Shown here piece by piece: positions 45,767 through 54,761 of a DNA stretch of 64,000 nt (position 1 is the first letter of the stretch; the number at the start of each line of letters is the position of its first letter). Position numbers and translations under genes: made by a program. The stretch comes from Bradyrhizobium diazoefficiens USDA 110 (GTDB lineage: Bacteria; Pseudomonadota; Alphaproteobacteria; Rhizobiales; Xanthobacteraceae), in assembly GCF_000011365.1 (NCBI RefSeq), contig NC_004463.1, positions 8,976,001 through 9,040,000 of the forward strand, read 5' to 3'. Under the pieces are notes generated by a model. The model ran no database searches and had not been told where the DNA came from. It saw only the letters and a program-made list of their open reading frames with translations.

Positions 45767-47385
45767 GAGAGCACCTCCACCAGGCCATCACGCCGGGGAT
45801 CGGCAGCGCCTTTCGCGCTTCCGTCAGTCATGAGTTGGAGCGCGTTGACCGAACCCATCGCAAAATTGAGTCGTGATTTGACGATTGGGATGCGGTTACG
45901 GGCGCGCAATCTTGCCAACAGGGCATTGCTGGCTGCCGGCCGCTCGATCCAGACTTTGCGACCGACCAGTCCATGTACGCGAGGCGCCGCCACAGCGTCC
46001 GTGATATCCAAGCCCAAGTCGATGACTCCACTTAGGACATGGAGAATTGCCGAAATGATCCGTCGACTGCCGGCGGCGCCCAGTGCCAGGAGCGGGCGGC
46101 CGGTGGCGCCCTGTAACACCAGCGTTGGGGCCATGTTCGAGCGCGGTCGACAACCTGGTCCGAGCTCATAGGGGTGAGAAAGGCGGGGACACGTGCACAG
46201 ATAATTGTTGTAGAGGAAACCCAGATCCCGGTGTGCCACCTTGGCGCCGAACACCGATTGGATAGACTGTGTCAGCACTACAATGATGCCATCTCGATCG
46301 CAGACCGAAAGATGGGTCGTATCGCCCGGTTCTTCGGCACTGTCGGTCGCGAGCTCTTTGGTACTTTGCGGCGCCAGGATGCTATCTGCGACTTGCCGCG
46401 CGTAATCTTCGCTCAACCGCCCTTGACGCGATTGCGGAATGAGATCATCGGGCAGCAACGGGCGGAGCTCCCGCTCGCGAAAGACGGCGGATGACGCGAG
46501 CGCGATCGCTTCGTGCCAGCTATCGTCGGATGACTCCGAGTTTGTCGCTGATATCTGCGCGATGATGTTAAGTGCAAACAAGAGTTGCAGTCCGCCGCTA
46601 GGCGGCGGGATGCTGAGAATCCGATGGCCGCGATAGGACGTCGAAACCGGCTCCACCTGTGCGGGCGGACCGCAGCTTGCTAGATCTTCTTCGGTGATGA
46701 GACCGCCGGCCGCTCGCATATCGGCTGCGATCTGCCGGGCAATTCCGCCGTGATAGAAGTCCTCGGTGCCGAAATCGGCCAACCGGCGAAGCGTGCCCGC
46801 GAGCTCCGGTTGTCGAAACATGTGGCCGATTTCCGGTGGCAGACCGTCTTGGAGAAACAGCTCACCGGCCGGCGATGCTCGCAGATCATCGGCCACCCAT
46901 CGGGCTTGTCGGTGCTGCAATGGCGTGATCGGATAGCCTTCTTCCGCAATGCGGATCGCTGGCGCCATCACAGTTTCGCGGCTGAGCACGCCGTATTTCC
47001 TGTGCGCCCAGTCCAGCGTCGCGGGAGTCGATGGAATCGTGCAGGAGCGATACCCGCGCCGCTGCTGGCCCGCTTTGATCGTGTCGAGCGAAGCGGCTGC
47101 GGGCGCACGGGAATGTCCGTCGATGATCCGAATTCGATCATCCGCAAAACGGACGAGCAACACGGTCTGCCCGCCCAGACCCGATGCACTGGGTTCGCAC
47201 ACGCAAAGCGCCCAGGCGGCGGCCACAGCGGCGTCGATCGCGTTTCCGCCGGCGCGCAGGATTTCCACCCCGGCTTCGGTAGCGTTCGGGAAAGCCGTCA
47301 CCACAGCCTCGTGGCGCTGCCCTACGGAAGCGGCAGGGCCGTCGAGCTCCACGCGCTCCAAGTTGGGCATCAGCATCGCGCGCAT
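45763..47385 (-). CDS. Gamma-glutamyltranspeptidase-like Ntn hydrolase
   Basis: About 540 residues from MRAMLMPNLERVEL, seven bases after the aminomutase stop; the longer frame to 47517 lies inside that gene. Large-subunit landmarks: AVVTAFPNATEAGVEILRAGGNAIDAAVAAAWALCVCEPSASGLGGQ. The autocleavage site and catalytic Thr are in EEPGDTTHLSVCDRDGIIVVLTQSIQSVFG; the small subunit has RPRSNMAPTLVL and LGAAGSRRIISAILHVL. No signal peptide is visible, unlike most periplasmic GGTs, so it may act in the cytoplasm as a maturation or transfer enzyme. Confidence 0.85.
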   Translation of the reverse strand: MRAMLMPNLERVELDGPAASVGQRHEAVVTAFPNATEAGVEILRAGGNAIDAAVAAAWALCVCEPSASGLGGQTVLLVRFADDRIRIIDGHSRAPAAASLDTIKAGQQRRGYRSCTIPSTPATLDWAHRKYGVLSRETVMAPAIRIAEEGYPITPLQHRQARWVADDLRASPAGELFLQDGLPPEIGHMFRQPELAGTLRRLADFGTEDFYHGGIARQIAADMRAAGGLITEEDLASCGPPAQVEPVSTSYRGHRILSIPPPSGGLQLLFALNIIAQISATNSESSDDSWHEAIALASSAVFRERELRPLLPDDLIPQSRQGRLSEDYARQVADSILAPQSTKELATDSAEEPGDTTHLSVCDRDGIIVVLTQSIQSVFGAKVAHRDLGFLYNNYLCTCPRLSHPYELGPGCRPRSNMAPTLVLQGATGRPLLALGAAGSRRIISAILHVLSGVIDLGLDITDAVAAPRVHGLVGRKVWIERPAASNALLARLRARNRIPIVKSRLNFAMGSVNALQLMTDGSAKGAADPRRDGLVEVLS

Positions 47386-47392
47386 TTCGATC

Positions 47393-48631
47393 TCAGCCTT
47401 CGGGCAAATCGTCCAACCAGCAGGCGCCCTCGACGTGCCGCCGGGAAAAGACCTTTCCGAGTTCTTCGGGAATCTTGTTTTGATGATATCGCATATACAC
47501 GCGGCCATCGGCACCAAGGTCGAGAACCTCGATCTTCCCCGTGTAATGGGACATGATGTATTTGAACGTCTTCTGGATACCGCTGAGACGTCGGTTGATG
47601 CCGCGCGCGATCTCTATACCGCGCCGCAGCGAGACCTGAAAGTGCGATGCGCCTTTCACCGGCCTGCCTTGAAAAAGATAATAAGGGCGGACGCCCATTT
47701 GGTGACACTTTGCAAAGGTCGCCGCCAAGATTTCGGGATCGTCGTTGACTTTCGCCAGAAGCACGGACTGATTCAGAAACTGCACGCCCTGTGCGCGTAG
47801 CGCGCGAATGTTGCGCTCCGCATCGACCGAGATCTCGCCGATGTGGTCGAAATGCGCGACGATCACTGCGGTCTTTCCCGCTTCACTGATCCGCCGGAAC
47901 AACGCCGGGAGTGCGGGATCCTCAAACCGCCTGGGTGCGAAGGCGACTATTTTTGTGCCGAATCGAATTGACTCCAAGTGCGGGATCGGTAGCAGATGAT
48001 CAAGAATCTTGCCGAGCTTAGCGGTGCTGAGCACGAACGGGTCGCCTCCAGATAGCAGCACGTTCGTCATCTCAGGATGGCCGGCGATATACTGCGCGAC
48101 CCGGGCGAAATCGGGCGCGATCTCATCGGAGTCCTTGCCGACGATGCGTTTGCGAAAGCAGTAACGGCAATAGGACGCGCAACGGTCCGTTACCAGCAGC
48201 AGACCGGTCTGCGCGTATTTGTGCTGAAGCCCGGGCACGACGGTATTGTCATGCTCGCCGCTGGTGTCAAGACTTCCGGGACTCTTGAACTCAGCAATTG
48301 TGGGCTCTACAATGTATTTAAGCTGGTCGTAGTAGCCACTGTTGGTGATCTGATCGCGATAAAAATTTGTGGCGTGATACTGCGTGATGTTGTTGGCTTG
48401 CAGCTCACTCTCGGTAATGGCGCGCGCGCCCTCGATGAAATTCATGACCGCGGTGTGCGGCCGCAGGCCGTGCGCGATAGGCCGTGATGAGGTGCGCAAA
48501 CCCGCGCCTCCGGGGTTGTCAGCATGAACAACTCCTTGTTGATCTTGTGATGAGGACGGTATCTCGACCACCGGACGTCTTCCGGTGGCGACGCGAGCTT
48601 GCGCAGATCGGCCTAGCATCTTGTTCGTCAT
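47393..48631 (-). CDS. Radical-SAM aminomutase, lysine 2,3-aminomutase family
   Basis: 412 residues from MTNKMLGRSAQ, with gggagaa as ribosome-binding site; the frame extends to 48892 but crosses the promoter. The cluster motif CASYCRYCFRKR has Cys 151, 155 and 158. Next come VLLSGGDPFVL and HLESIRFGTKIVAFAPRRF; FLNQSVLLAKVNDD and MGVRPYYLFQGRPVKGASHFQVSLRRGIEI include the PLP and Zn regions of KamA enzymes. The reaction would be alpha- to beta-amino acid isomerisation. A long, poorly conserved N-terminus of about 90 residues distinguishes it from EpmB. First gene of the operon under a -24/-12 promoter. Confidence 0.85.
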   Translation of the reverse strand: MTNKMLGRSAQARVATGRRPVVEIPSSSQDQQGVVHADNPGGAGLRTSSRPIAHGLRPHTAVMNFIEGARAITESELQANNITQYHATNFYRDQITNSGYYDQLKYIVEPTIAEFKSPGSLDTSGEHDNTVVPGLQHKYAQTGLLLVTDRCASYCRYCFRKRIVGKDSDEIAPDFARVAQYIAGHPEMTNVLLSGGDPFVLSTAKLGKILDHLLPIPHLESIRFGTKIVAFAPRRFEDPALPALFRRISEAGKTAVIVAHFDHIGEISVDAERNIRALRAQGVQFLNQSVLLAKVNDDPEILAATFAKCHQMGVRPYYLFQGRPVKGASHFQVSLRRGIEIARGINRRLSGIQKTFKYIMSHYTGKIEVLDLGADGRVYMRYHQNKIPEELGKVFSRRHVEGACWLDDLPEG

Positions 48632-48686
48632 AGCTGATTCTCCCCAGCGCGTGGACCGGAACTGATCCCCGGGCAAAGTCTGGACT

Positions 48687-48702
48687 AGCAATTGATGTGC
48701 CA
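48687..48702 (-). promoter_or_regulatory. Sigma-54 (RpoN) promoter of the aminomutase operon
   Basis: Minus strand tggcacatcaattgct: -24 tggcac, five-base spacer, -12 ttgct, a perfect match to the RpoN consensus. It lies 55 bases before the ATG at 48631, giving a leader of about 45 bases. Confidence 0.8.
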
Positions 48703-48793
48703 CCAGAGACTCTGTGTAGTTAAGCTTCAATGACAATAGGATGATGCGTCTCTTCTGCGCAGCACGAGACGCAGAGTCGGGTTGCCGACATTG

Positions 48794-48809
48794 TGTCACC
48801 AGCCGGACG
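48794..48809 (-). promoter_or_regulatory. Possible NifA upstream activator site
   Basis: Minus strand cgt-N10-aca, one mismatch to the NifA site tgt-N10-aca, 91 bases upstream of the -24 element, within the usual range. It abuts the IS630 end. Confidence 0.45.
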
Positions 48810-48819
48810 CGAGTGAATA

Positions 48820-49940
48820 CTAGTACCCACTTTTCTTGGAACGTGAGTCGTGATTCAAGGTCGGGATGATACCCGAAGCAAGAGAAGTCCACCTTTCGAG
48901 GAAAGATCGCAAGGTGCTTGAGGCGTGCTGTCGCTCACCGGTGACGTTGCAGCGCGATTTGAAGCGGGCGCGGATAGTTCTGTTGGCGGCGGATGGGCGC
49001 AGCACCCGGTCGATCGCCAAGGAAGTTGGGGTCCAGCCGCGGATTGTCAGCCTTTGGCGGCATCGCTATGCCGACCATGGCCTTGAAGGGCTGCAAGACA
49101 AGCCGCGGCCTGGCAAGCAGCCGATCTATACGAAGACGACCGACAAGCGGATTCTGAAGCTGCTGGATAAGCCGCCACCGCAAGGGTTTGCGCGCTGGAC
49201 CGGCCCCCTGCTGGCCGAGGCGCTGGGCGATGTCGATGTCCAATATGTCTGGCGGTTCCTGCGCAGCCACAAGATTGACCTGGTGGCTCGCAAGTCCTGG
49301 TGCGAGAGCAACGACCCGAACTTTACGGCCAAAGCCGCCGATGTTGTCGGCCTCTATGTCGCGCCGCCGGCGAAGGCCATTGTGCTGTGCGTGGACGAGA
49401 AGCCCTCGATCCAGGCTTTGGAGCGAGCGCAGGGTTATCTGAAGTTGCCCAATGGCCGCGCCTTGACCGGCCAAAGCCACGATTACAAGCGGCATGGCAC
49501 CACAACATTGTTTGCGGCGCTCGAAGTCGCCACCGGAAAGATCATCGCGACCCATTCAAAACGCCGGCGCCGCGTCGAGTTTCTCGATTTCATGAACAGC
49601 GTCACCGCGGCTTTTCCGAACCGCAAGCTTCACGTCATCCTCGACAACCTCAACACCCATAAAAAGAACGAGGACTGGCTCAAGGCCCACCCCAACGTGC
49701 AATTTCATTTCACGCCGACAAGTGCGTCATGGCTCAATCAGGTCGAAGTATGGTTTTCCCTTGCAGGGGCAGTCGCTCAGCGGCACCTCCTTCACGAGCC
49801 TCAAGCAGCTTCAGGAACACATCGATGCCTACGTCAACGCATACAACGACAGAGCCGAGCCCTTCGTCTGGACCAAGAAAAAGGTCCGTCAACGCCGTTT
49901 CAAAGGCCGCCGTATCACTCAGCTCTGATTCCGGGTACTA
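48820..49940 (+). mobile_element. IS630-family element 2
   Basis: Left end tagtacccacttttcttgg and right end ccgggtactag form a short inverted repeat around a TA target. The right flank is IS3-A orfA; the left flank is the aminomutase promoter region, so the left part of that IS3 is gone. Confidence 0.7.
48866..49928 (+). pseudogene. IS630 transposase, frameshifted near the end
   Basis: SRKDRKVLEACCRSPVTLQRDLKRARIVLLAADGRSTRSIAKEVGVQPRIVSLWRHRY, VLCVDEKPSIQALER and HVILDNLNTHKKNEDWL, then WLNQVEVWFS. There the frame breaks (near 49755) and resumes as LQGQSLSGTSFTSLKQLQEHIDAYVNAYNDRAEPFVWTKKKVRQRR. Could be programmed frameshifting, but a damaged gene is more likely. Confidence 0.8.
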
Positions 49941-50772
49941 GAAGGATTGCGCGGCGAGGAGAACATCTCCGAGCTTTGTCGCCGAGAAGGCATTGCCGCC
50001 TCGATCTATTACGGCTGGTCCAAGGAGTTTCTCGAGGCCGGCAAGCGCCGCCTGGCCGGCGACACGGCACGAGCTGCGACCTCCGGCGAGGTGAAGGACC
50101 TCCGCCGGGAGGCCGGCGCCTTGAAGGAGGCCGTCGCCGATCTGACGCTGGAGAACCGTCTGCTCAAAAAAAGTATGAACGGAGATGGGGAGGACGAGGC
50201 ATGAGGTATCCCGCCTCAGAGAAGGCCGAGATTCATCCATTTGGTCGAGCAATCGCACCTCCGGCCAAGCGCACGCTGGACAAGCTCGGGATCCCGCGCG
50301 CCACATTCTATCGCTAGCATGATCGTTACCGCGAGGGCGGCATCGCCGCTCTGGCCGATCATCGGTCTCGACCAGACCGGGTCTGGAACCGCATCCCGGA
50401 CGATGTGCGGGGCTAGATCATCGACCTGGCGCTGGAGTTACCTGAGCTGTCGCCACGCGAGCTGGCCGTGCGGTTCACCGACGAACGAAAGTACTTTGTA
50501 TCCGAGGCGTCGGTCTATCGGCTGCTGAAGGCGCATGACCTCATCACCAGCCCGGTCTATGTGGTGATCAAGGCCGCGAACGAGATCAAGGACAAGACGA
50601 CGGCGCCGTCGCGCACCGGCCAAGGCTTCTCAGCGACAATGGTTCGAGTTACGTGGCGGATGATCTGGCCGAGTGGCTCGACCAGAAGGGCATGCAGCAC
50701 GTGCGCGGCGCTCCGTACCATCCTCAGACCCAGGGAAAGATCGAGCGCTGGCATCAGACGCTGAAGAACCGT
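49941..50772 (+). pseudogene. IS3-A copy 2, deleted remnant (orfA and orfB pieces)
   Basis: orfA from GLRGEENISELCRREGIAASIYYGWSKEF to KKSMNGDGEDEA; orfB MRYPASEKAEI with frameshift and in-frame stop near 50318; then VRFTDERKYFVSEASVYRLLKAHDLITSPVYVVIKAANEIKDKTTA joined by internal deletion to the SDNGSSYVADDLAEWL region. Ends at about 50772 against IS66 DNA. Confidence 0.75.
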
Positions 50773-51141
50773 AAGCGACGTTCGCGTCCCATTCGCAAAG
50801 GTTTGGCGTGGGGATTGCAGTCTGTTGATCAACGTGTTTGCAAATCGTTGGCGGGGGGTATGGAGGCGGCAACGACGGAGAATTACGAGGTGCGGCCGAA
50901 CGACCAGCTCGTCGATCCGGGACTGCGGGTGACCGGTTGCGATCGCTTTGAGCGTCGCTTTCATCCAGACGTAGGGCTCCACGCTGTTGATTTTGCAGGT
51001 GGCGATGAGCGAAGCTATGCGCGCCCATGAACGACCACCTTCGTCGTGACCAGCAAATAAACTATTTTTACGCGTCAGAGTCAGCGGCCTGATTTGATTT
51101 TCGACGGGATTGGTGTCCAACTCAACGCAACCATCGTCGAG
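50773..51141 (-). pseudogene. IS66 TnpC C-terminal fragment
   Basis: LDDGCVELDTNPVENQIRPLTLTRKNSLFAGHDEGGRSWARIASLIATCKINSVEPYVWMKATLKAIATGHPQSRIDELV is the conserved end of TnpC. Cut on its upstream side by IS3-B copy 2. Confidence 0.8.
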
Positions 51142-51229
51142 AGAGCTGGCCCCGCAAATTCGGACAGTAGCTTGAGTGGATTTTCTGCCTGACAGCGGCG
51201 AGGATTCTTGCTGCGAATCAGGAGCGAAG

Positions 51230-51535
51230 ATGACGAAGAAGAGCCGCCGGACGCATTCTCCGGCATTCAAGGCGAAGGTTGCTTTGGCTGCGGTCAAAGG
51301 AGACAAGACACTGGCGGAGCTGGCGCAACTGTTTGATGTTCATCCGAACCAGATCACGATCTGGAAAAACCAGCTCCTGGAAGGCGCCGCCGGCGTGTTT
51401 GGGCATGACAAGACATCGGCCGAGACGCCGGTCGATTTGAAGGCGTTACATGCCAAGATCGGCGAGCTGGCGTTGGAAAACGATTTTTTGTCCGGCGCGC
51501 TCACCAAGGCGGGCCTGCTGAGCGCAAAGCGATGA
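51230..51535 (+). CDS. IS3-B OrfA, copy 2
   Basis: 101 residues, identical in sequence to the copy at 36975. HTH in TLAELAQLFDVHPNQITIWKNQLLE. It overlaps orfB by 4 bases. Confidence 0.92.
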   Translation: MTKKSRRTHSPAFKAKVALAAVKGDKTLAELAQLFDVHPNQITIWKNQLLEGAAGVFGHDKTSAETPVDLKALHAKIGELALENDFLSGALTKAGLLSAKR

Positions 51536-52359
51536 TCGACCGCGGTCATGATCTTTCTATCGTGCGCCAGGCGAAGGTCCTGAAGCTGGCTCGCAGCACG
51601 GTCTACTATGAACCTCGGCCAGTTTCGGCCGAGGACCTTGCCTTGATGCGTCGGCTCGATGAGCTGCATCTCGATTATCCCTTCGCGGGAGCGCGTATGC
51701 TGCGATCGTTGCTGCGGCGGGAGGGGGTATACGCCGGTCGCCGCCACATCGCGACGCTGATGAAGCGCATGGGGATCGAGGCGGTCTATCGTCGCCCGAA
51801 CACGAGCAAGCCGGCTCCGGGTCACAAGATCTACCCGTACCTGTTGCGCGGATTGAAGATCGAGCGGCCCGACCATGCGTGGGCAATGGACATCACCTAC
51901 ATTCCGATGCGGCGTGGCTTCGTCTATCTCGCGGCGGTCGTCGATGTGTTCAGCCGACGGGTCCTGGCCCATCGCGTCTCGATCACAATGGAGGCGGCCT
52001 TCTGCGTCCAAGCGGTCCAGGAGGCGTTGGCGAAGCACGGCAGACCCGAGATTTTCAACACGGATCAGGGCAGCCAGTTCACCAGCCTCGAGTTCACCGA
52101 TGTGCTGCTGGACGCGAAGATCGCCATCAGCATGGACGGCAAGGGCGCCTGGCGCGACAACGTGTTTGTCGAGCGGCTCTGGCGCACGGTCAAATACGAA
52201 GAAGTTTATCTCCGCGCCTACGACAGCGTGTCCGAGGCGCGAGCGTCAATTGCCAAGTATCTGGCCTTCTACAATCAGGGACGCCCTCACTCGAGCCTTG
52301 ACGGGCGCACGCCCGACGAGGCTTACTTCGGCACGCAAGCTATGGTGATGGCCGCATGA
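51532..52359 (+). CDS. IS3-B OrfB transposase, copy 2
   Basis: 275 residues, intact. HTH_21-like start (YPFAGARMLRSLLRREGVYAGRRHIATLMKRMGIEAVYRRPN), then DDE core: WAMDITYIPMRRGFVYLAAVVDVFSRRVLAHRV, FNTDQGSQFTSLEFTDVL and GAWRDNVFVERLWRTVKYEEVYL. This copy supplies the undamaged reference for the broken one at 37277. Confidence 0.92.
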   Translation: MIDRGHDLSIVRQAKVLKLARSTVYYEPRPVSAEDLALMRRLDELHLDYPFAGARMLRSLLRREGVYAGRRHIATLMKRMGIEAVYRRPNTSKPAPGHKIYPYLLRGLKIERPDHAWAMDITYIPMRRGFVYLAAVVDVFSRRVLAHRVSITMEAAFCVQAVQEALAKHGRPEIFNTDQGSQFTSLEFTDVLLDAKIAISMDGKGAWRDNVFVERLWRTVKYEEVYLRAYDSVSEARASIAKYLAFYNQGRPHSSLDGRTPDEAYFGTQAMVMAA

Positions 52360-52368
52360 CCGTCGCCG

Positions 52369-52425
52369 ACGATTTTGTCGTCGCTCTGGTCGGGCTACGC
52401 CCTCCCGACGCAACGACAAAATCGT
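52369..52425. repeat. 13-bp-arm hairpin at the end of IS3-B, copy 2
   Basis: acgattttgtcgt (52369-52381) pairs with acgacaaaatcgt (52413-52425). Compared with copy 1 a G-C pair is replaced by A-T, keeping the stem. Confidence 0.7.
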
Positions 52426-52505
52426 AAAGCCCCGCGTTCAGCATAACCCGGCAGGAATCCACTTAAATCCAGCGCGGCGCTGTCCAAACAACCGGGGCCA
52501 GCTCT

Positions 52506-52709
52506 CTCGTACTCCTTCACGAGCAGTTCGAGGCGTTCGACGCTCTCTTTGGACGCAGCCAGTTCACTCTCGACATGAAGGCGCGCCGAGCATTCATCGT
52601 CTGCGCGACGACGCTCGGCTTCAATCATCGCTTCCTGCGCGCGGAAGAGCGCGCGCAAATCGGCGGGCAGCGCTGCAAGACGGGCGGGATCAATGGGGGA
52701 CGGCGGCAC
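52506..52709 (-). pseudogene. IS66 TnpC N-terminal fragment
   Basis: MPPSPIDPARLAALPADLRALFRAQEAMIEAERRRADDECSARLHVESELAASKESVERLELLVKEYER is the coiled-coil start of TnpC. IS3-B copy 2 follows directly. Confidence 0.75.
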
Positions 52710-52762
52710 ATCCGCAAGCTATCATCCCAAAGCCCCGCGCGAAACAGGTTGTCGGGTCTGAG

Positions 52763-53119
52763 TCAGTTCGCCGCAGCTGGCGTCGCGACAATCCGTTCGC
52801 CCACTCGCTTCCAGTTCAGCCCTTCAAACAGCGCTTCGAACTGCACGCGCGTCAGATGCATGACGCCGTCGCTGATCTGCGGCCACTCGAAACGACCATC
52901 GCGGCCAAGGCGCTTGTAGACCAAAACGAGGCCCGTGCCGTCCCATAGCAAAATCTTCAGCCGGTCGGCGCGCTTCGAACGAAAAACCACGATCAGGCCC
53001 GAATGCGGATCGAGCCCAAGCGTGTTTTGCACAAGACCGGCCAGCGCGTCGTGCCCGCACCGGAAGTCAACAGGACGCACAGCAAGCACAATCCGCAGTC
53101 CCTGCGCCGGAATGATCAT
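52763..53119 (-). CDS. tnpB: IS66 TnpB accessory protein
   Basis: 118 residues from MIIPAQGLRIVLAVRPVDFRCGHDALAGLVQNTLGLDPHSGLIVVFRSKRADRLKILLWDGTGLVLVYKRL. The standard IS66 Orf2 protein, intact, overlapping tnpA by four bases. Confidence 0.9.
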   Translation of the reverse strand: MIIPAQGLRIVLAVRPVDFRCGHDALAGLVQNTLGLDPHSGLIVVFRSKRADRLKILLWDGTGLVLVYKRLGRDGRFEWPQISDGVMHLTRVQFEALFEGLNWKRVGERIVATPAAAN

Positions 53120-53514
53120 GCGCCGCGCTCGATCGCAGTCACGATCTCCGCGATCCGCACCGCCGACACGTCCGCATCCAGGCGGACCGAAACCTTGCCA
53201 ATCGTAATCTCGACGGGCCCCTCGCTCTTGCCTGACGCCACTGGATCGCTCAGCTCGATCGACACGAAATCCGCCGCGTCGTCCGTGACCAATGCGAGCC
53301 GGCCAGCACGCGCCAATCTGCGCCACGTCGTCAACTGCTGGGCCTTCACACCATAACGCCGTGCGACATCACATACCCGGGCGTCGGGCTTCATGCTCTC
53401 GAAAACAGCGCGCCCCTTGATCTCCGCAGACCATAACCGGCATCCAGAACGCGTCCGGCGCGTAAGCTTCCCCACAAAGCCATCAGCTTCGGCTTCCTCC
53501 CCCGATTGTTCCAT
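53116..53514 (-). CDS. tnpA: IS66 TnpA accessory protein
   Basis: 132 residues from MEQSGEEAEADGFVGKLTRRTRSGCRLWSAEIKGRAVFESMKPDARVCDVARRYGVKAQQLTTWRRLAR, an HTH of the IS66 Orf1 type. The element's right end is marked by agctccgcttac at 53601-53612. Confidence 0.88.
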   Translation of the reverse strand: MEQSGEEAEADGFVGKLTRRTRSGCRLWSAEIKGRAVFESMKPDARVCDVARRYGVKAQQLTTWRRLARAGRLALVTDDAADFVSIELSDPVASGKSEGPVEITIGKVSVRLDADVSAVRIAEIVTAIERGA

Positions 53515-53670
53515 CGCCTTCAGTCTCCTCTCGGCTCTCTGACAAGCCAAGGATCGCAGAGCGAAAGCCGAAGCGAAACCAGTCAATCAAATGGGAGAAA
53601 AGCTCCGCTTACAATTTTTGCTCGTTCAGACCGACACAAATTGCTCAAAGATTCGTGGAGAGAAAAGCAG

Positions 53671-54015
53671 ATGAGCGATGAGCCCGACCTCGAGAGCAGA
53701 GTCGTTGCAGCGATACGACACTATCGTGCGGCGCTCGACGTGGCGGAAAACCTGGAACGAGAGGACGCGTGCGCGCATCGAGCGCTGACGAGCACCCTGC
53801 TCGATTTGGAGCGTGCCCTGCGAGGCGAAGCGGCCCCGCATCTCAACAACAACCTGTTTGAGACCGGCTCCACGGCGGTTGCACGGTCGGATAAAACATG
53901 GGCCGACCTGGTCGAGGCGACTGCGAGATTGGATTCGGCCCGTCGAACCTTAGCTGCTCTGGAACGGCAGTTGGGATATCTTCCAAAAGTCTCGAGGGGA
54001 GCGGATCACAAGTGA
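53671..54015 (+). CDS. Hypothetical helical protein, 114 residues
   Basis: MSDEPDLESRVVAAIRHYRAALDVAENLEREDACAHRALTSTLLDLERALRGEA, then WADLVEATARLDSARRTLAALERQLGYLPK. Predicted helical hairpin or coiled coil; no known family. ATG at 53671 preceded by gagagaaaagcag. It starts just outside the IS66 end. Confidence 0.5.
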   Translation: MSDEPDLESRVVAAIRHYRAALDVAENLEREDACAHRALTSTLLDLERALRGEAAPHLNNNLFETGSTAVARSDKTWADLVEATARLDSARRTLAALERQLGYLPKVSRGADHK

Positions 54016-54539
54016 GGTTAGATAAGAGTCTCGCACGATCGGAAGGTTTCCCGACCATTTCAGAGCGGCGGCGGCAACGCTCTGACGGGCTCGTGTCCCA
54101 GCCAAAATCCCGCGCCCAAAACAGACCTCTCTGCGTCCTCGTGTTTGGGACCGCCGAGGTACAGCGCGCGAATCGGGACCTTGCTGGATCCCAACCTTCC
54201 AACTTTCCCGCCGCCTCGCCGCGTCCTCCTATGCAGGAATAGACCTCGACGCACTGGCTCGATCGTCCTGTCGAGCGTGCACAGTTTCTGATGACGCTGA
54301 CCAGCGCGAGTCCTGGTTGAGTTTCTTCTGCTTGTGACTCGGCGTGGAAACGGCATTGCAGCCTCTTCGATCTTCGGCGCGGCTGCGATCATGTGATCAA
54401 GCTCTAAAAAGTGGTTCGACGACAGGCAGGCGCTTGAGGCCAGCGTCAACGTTGTCGGAAAAGTGGAAGCCGTGCCGGCTCACACCGTAATCAAAACAGA
54501 CGTCAAGCGCCAATCCAAGGGCCAGAGCTGCGCTTACGA
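54016..54539. other. Gene-free stretch
   Basis: Frames on both strands here are without recognisable domains or ribosome-binding sites. Probably degraded DNA. Confidence 0.35.
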
Positions 54540-54761
54540 TCAACGTCGAACCGATGCGTTCGAACCACCAATCTCATTGGTGGCGCCTGCTCCGGTGCGA
54601 TCGATGACCCAGGCCACCATGTAGCCCTTGGCCTGCTCGGTCTGCACCTGCCGGAGGGCCTCAGAGTAGGTTAGTAAGGGCTCTTGCGCCGGGTAGACGG
54701 CGCGGTCGGTCGGGGTGACAAAGTGATGGCAGCACACGCGATAGTCTTTAGCCTCGAACAT
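54540..54761 (-). CDS. Small hypothetical protein, 73 residues
   Basis: MFEAKDYRVCCHHFVTPTDRAVYPAQEPLLTYSEALRQVQTEQAKGYMVAWVIDRTGAGATNEIGG. A strong ribosome-binding site (agaggagg) six bases before the ATG supports it. Unknown function. Confidence 0.5.
   Translation of the reverse strand: MFEAKDYRVCCHHFVTPTDRAVYPAQEPLLTYSEALRQVQTEQAKGYMVAWVIDRTGAGATNEIGGSNASVRR

Larger units (their letters stand above)
51142..52505 (+). mobile_element. IS3-family element B, copy 2 (intact)
   Basis: 1364 bases from agagctggccccg to cggggccagctct, nearly identical to copy 1 at 36887. The flanks (gag left, ctc right) do not form a direct duplication, and both flanks are IS66 tnpC pieces with the centre missing, so a deletion accompanied insertion. 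Confidence 0.92.

Noticed and set aside
54060..54449. 129-residue minus-strand frame
   Set aside because: No recognisable domain, no ribosome-binding site, odd composition.
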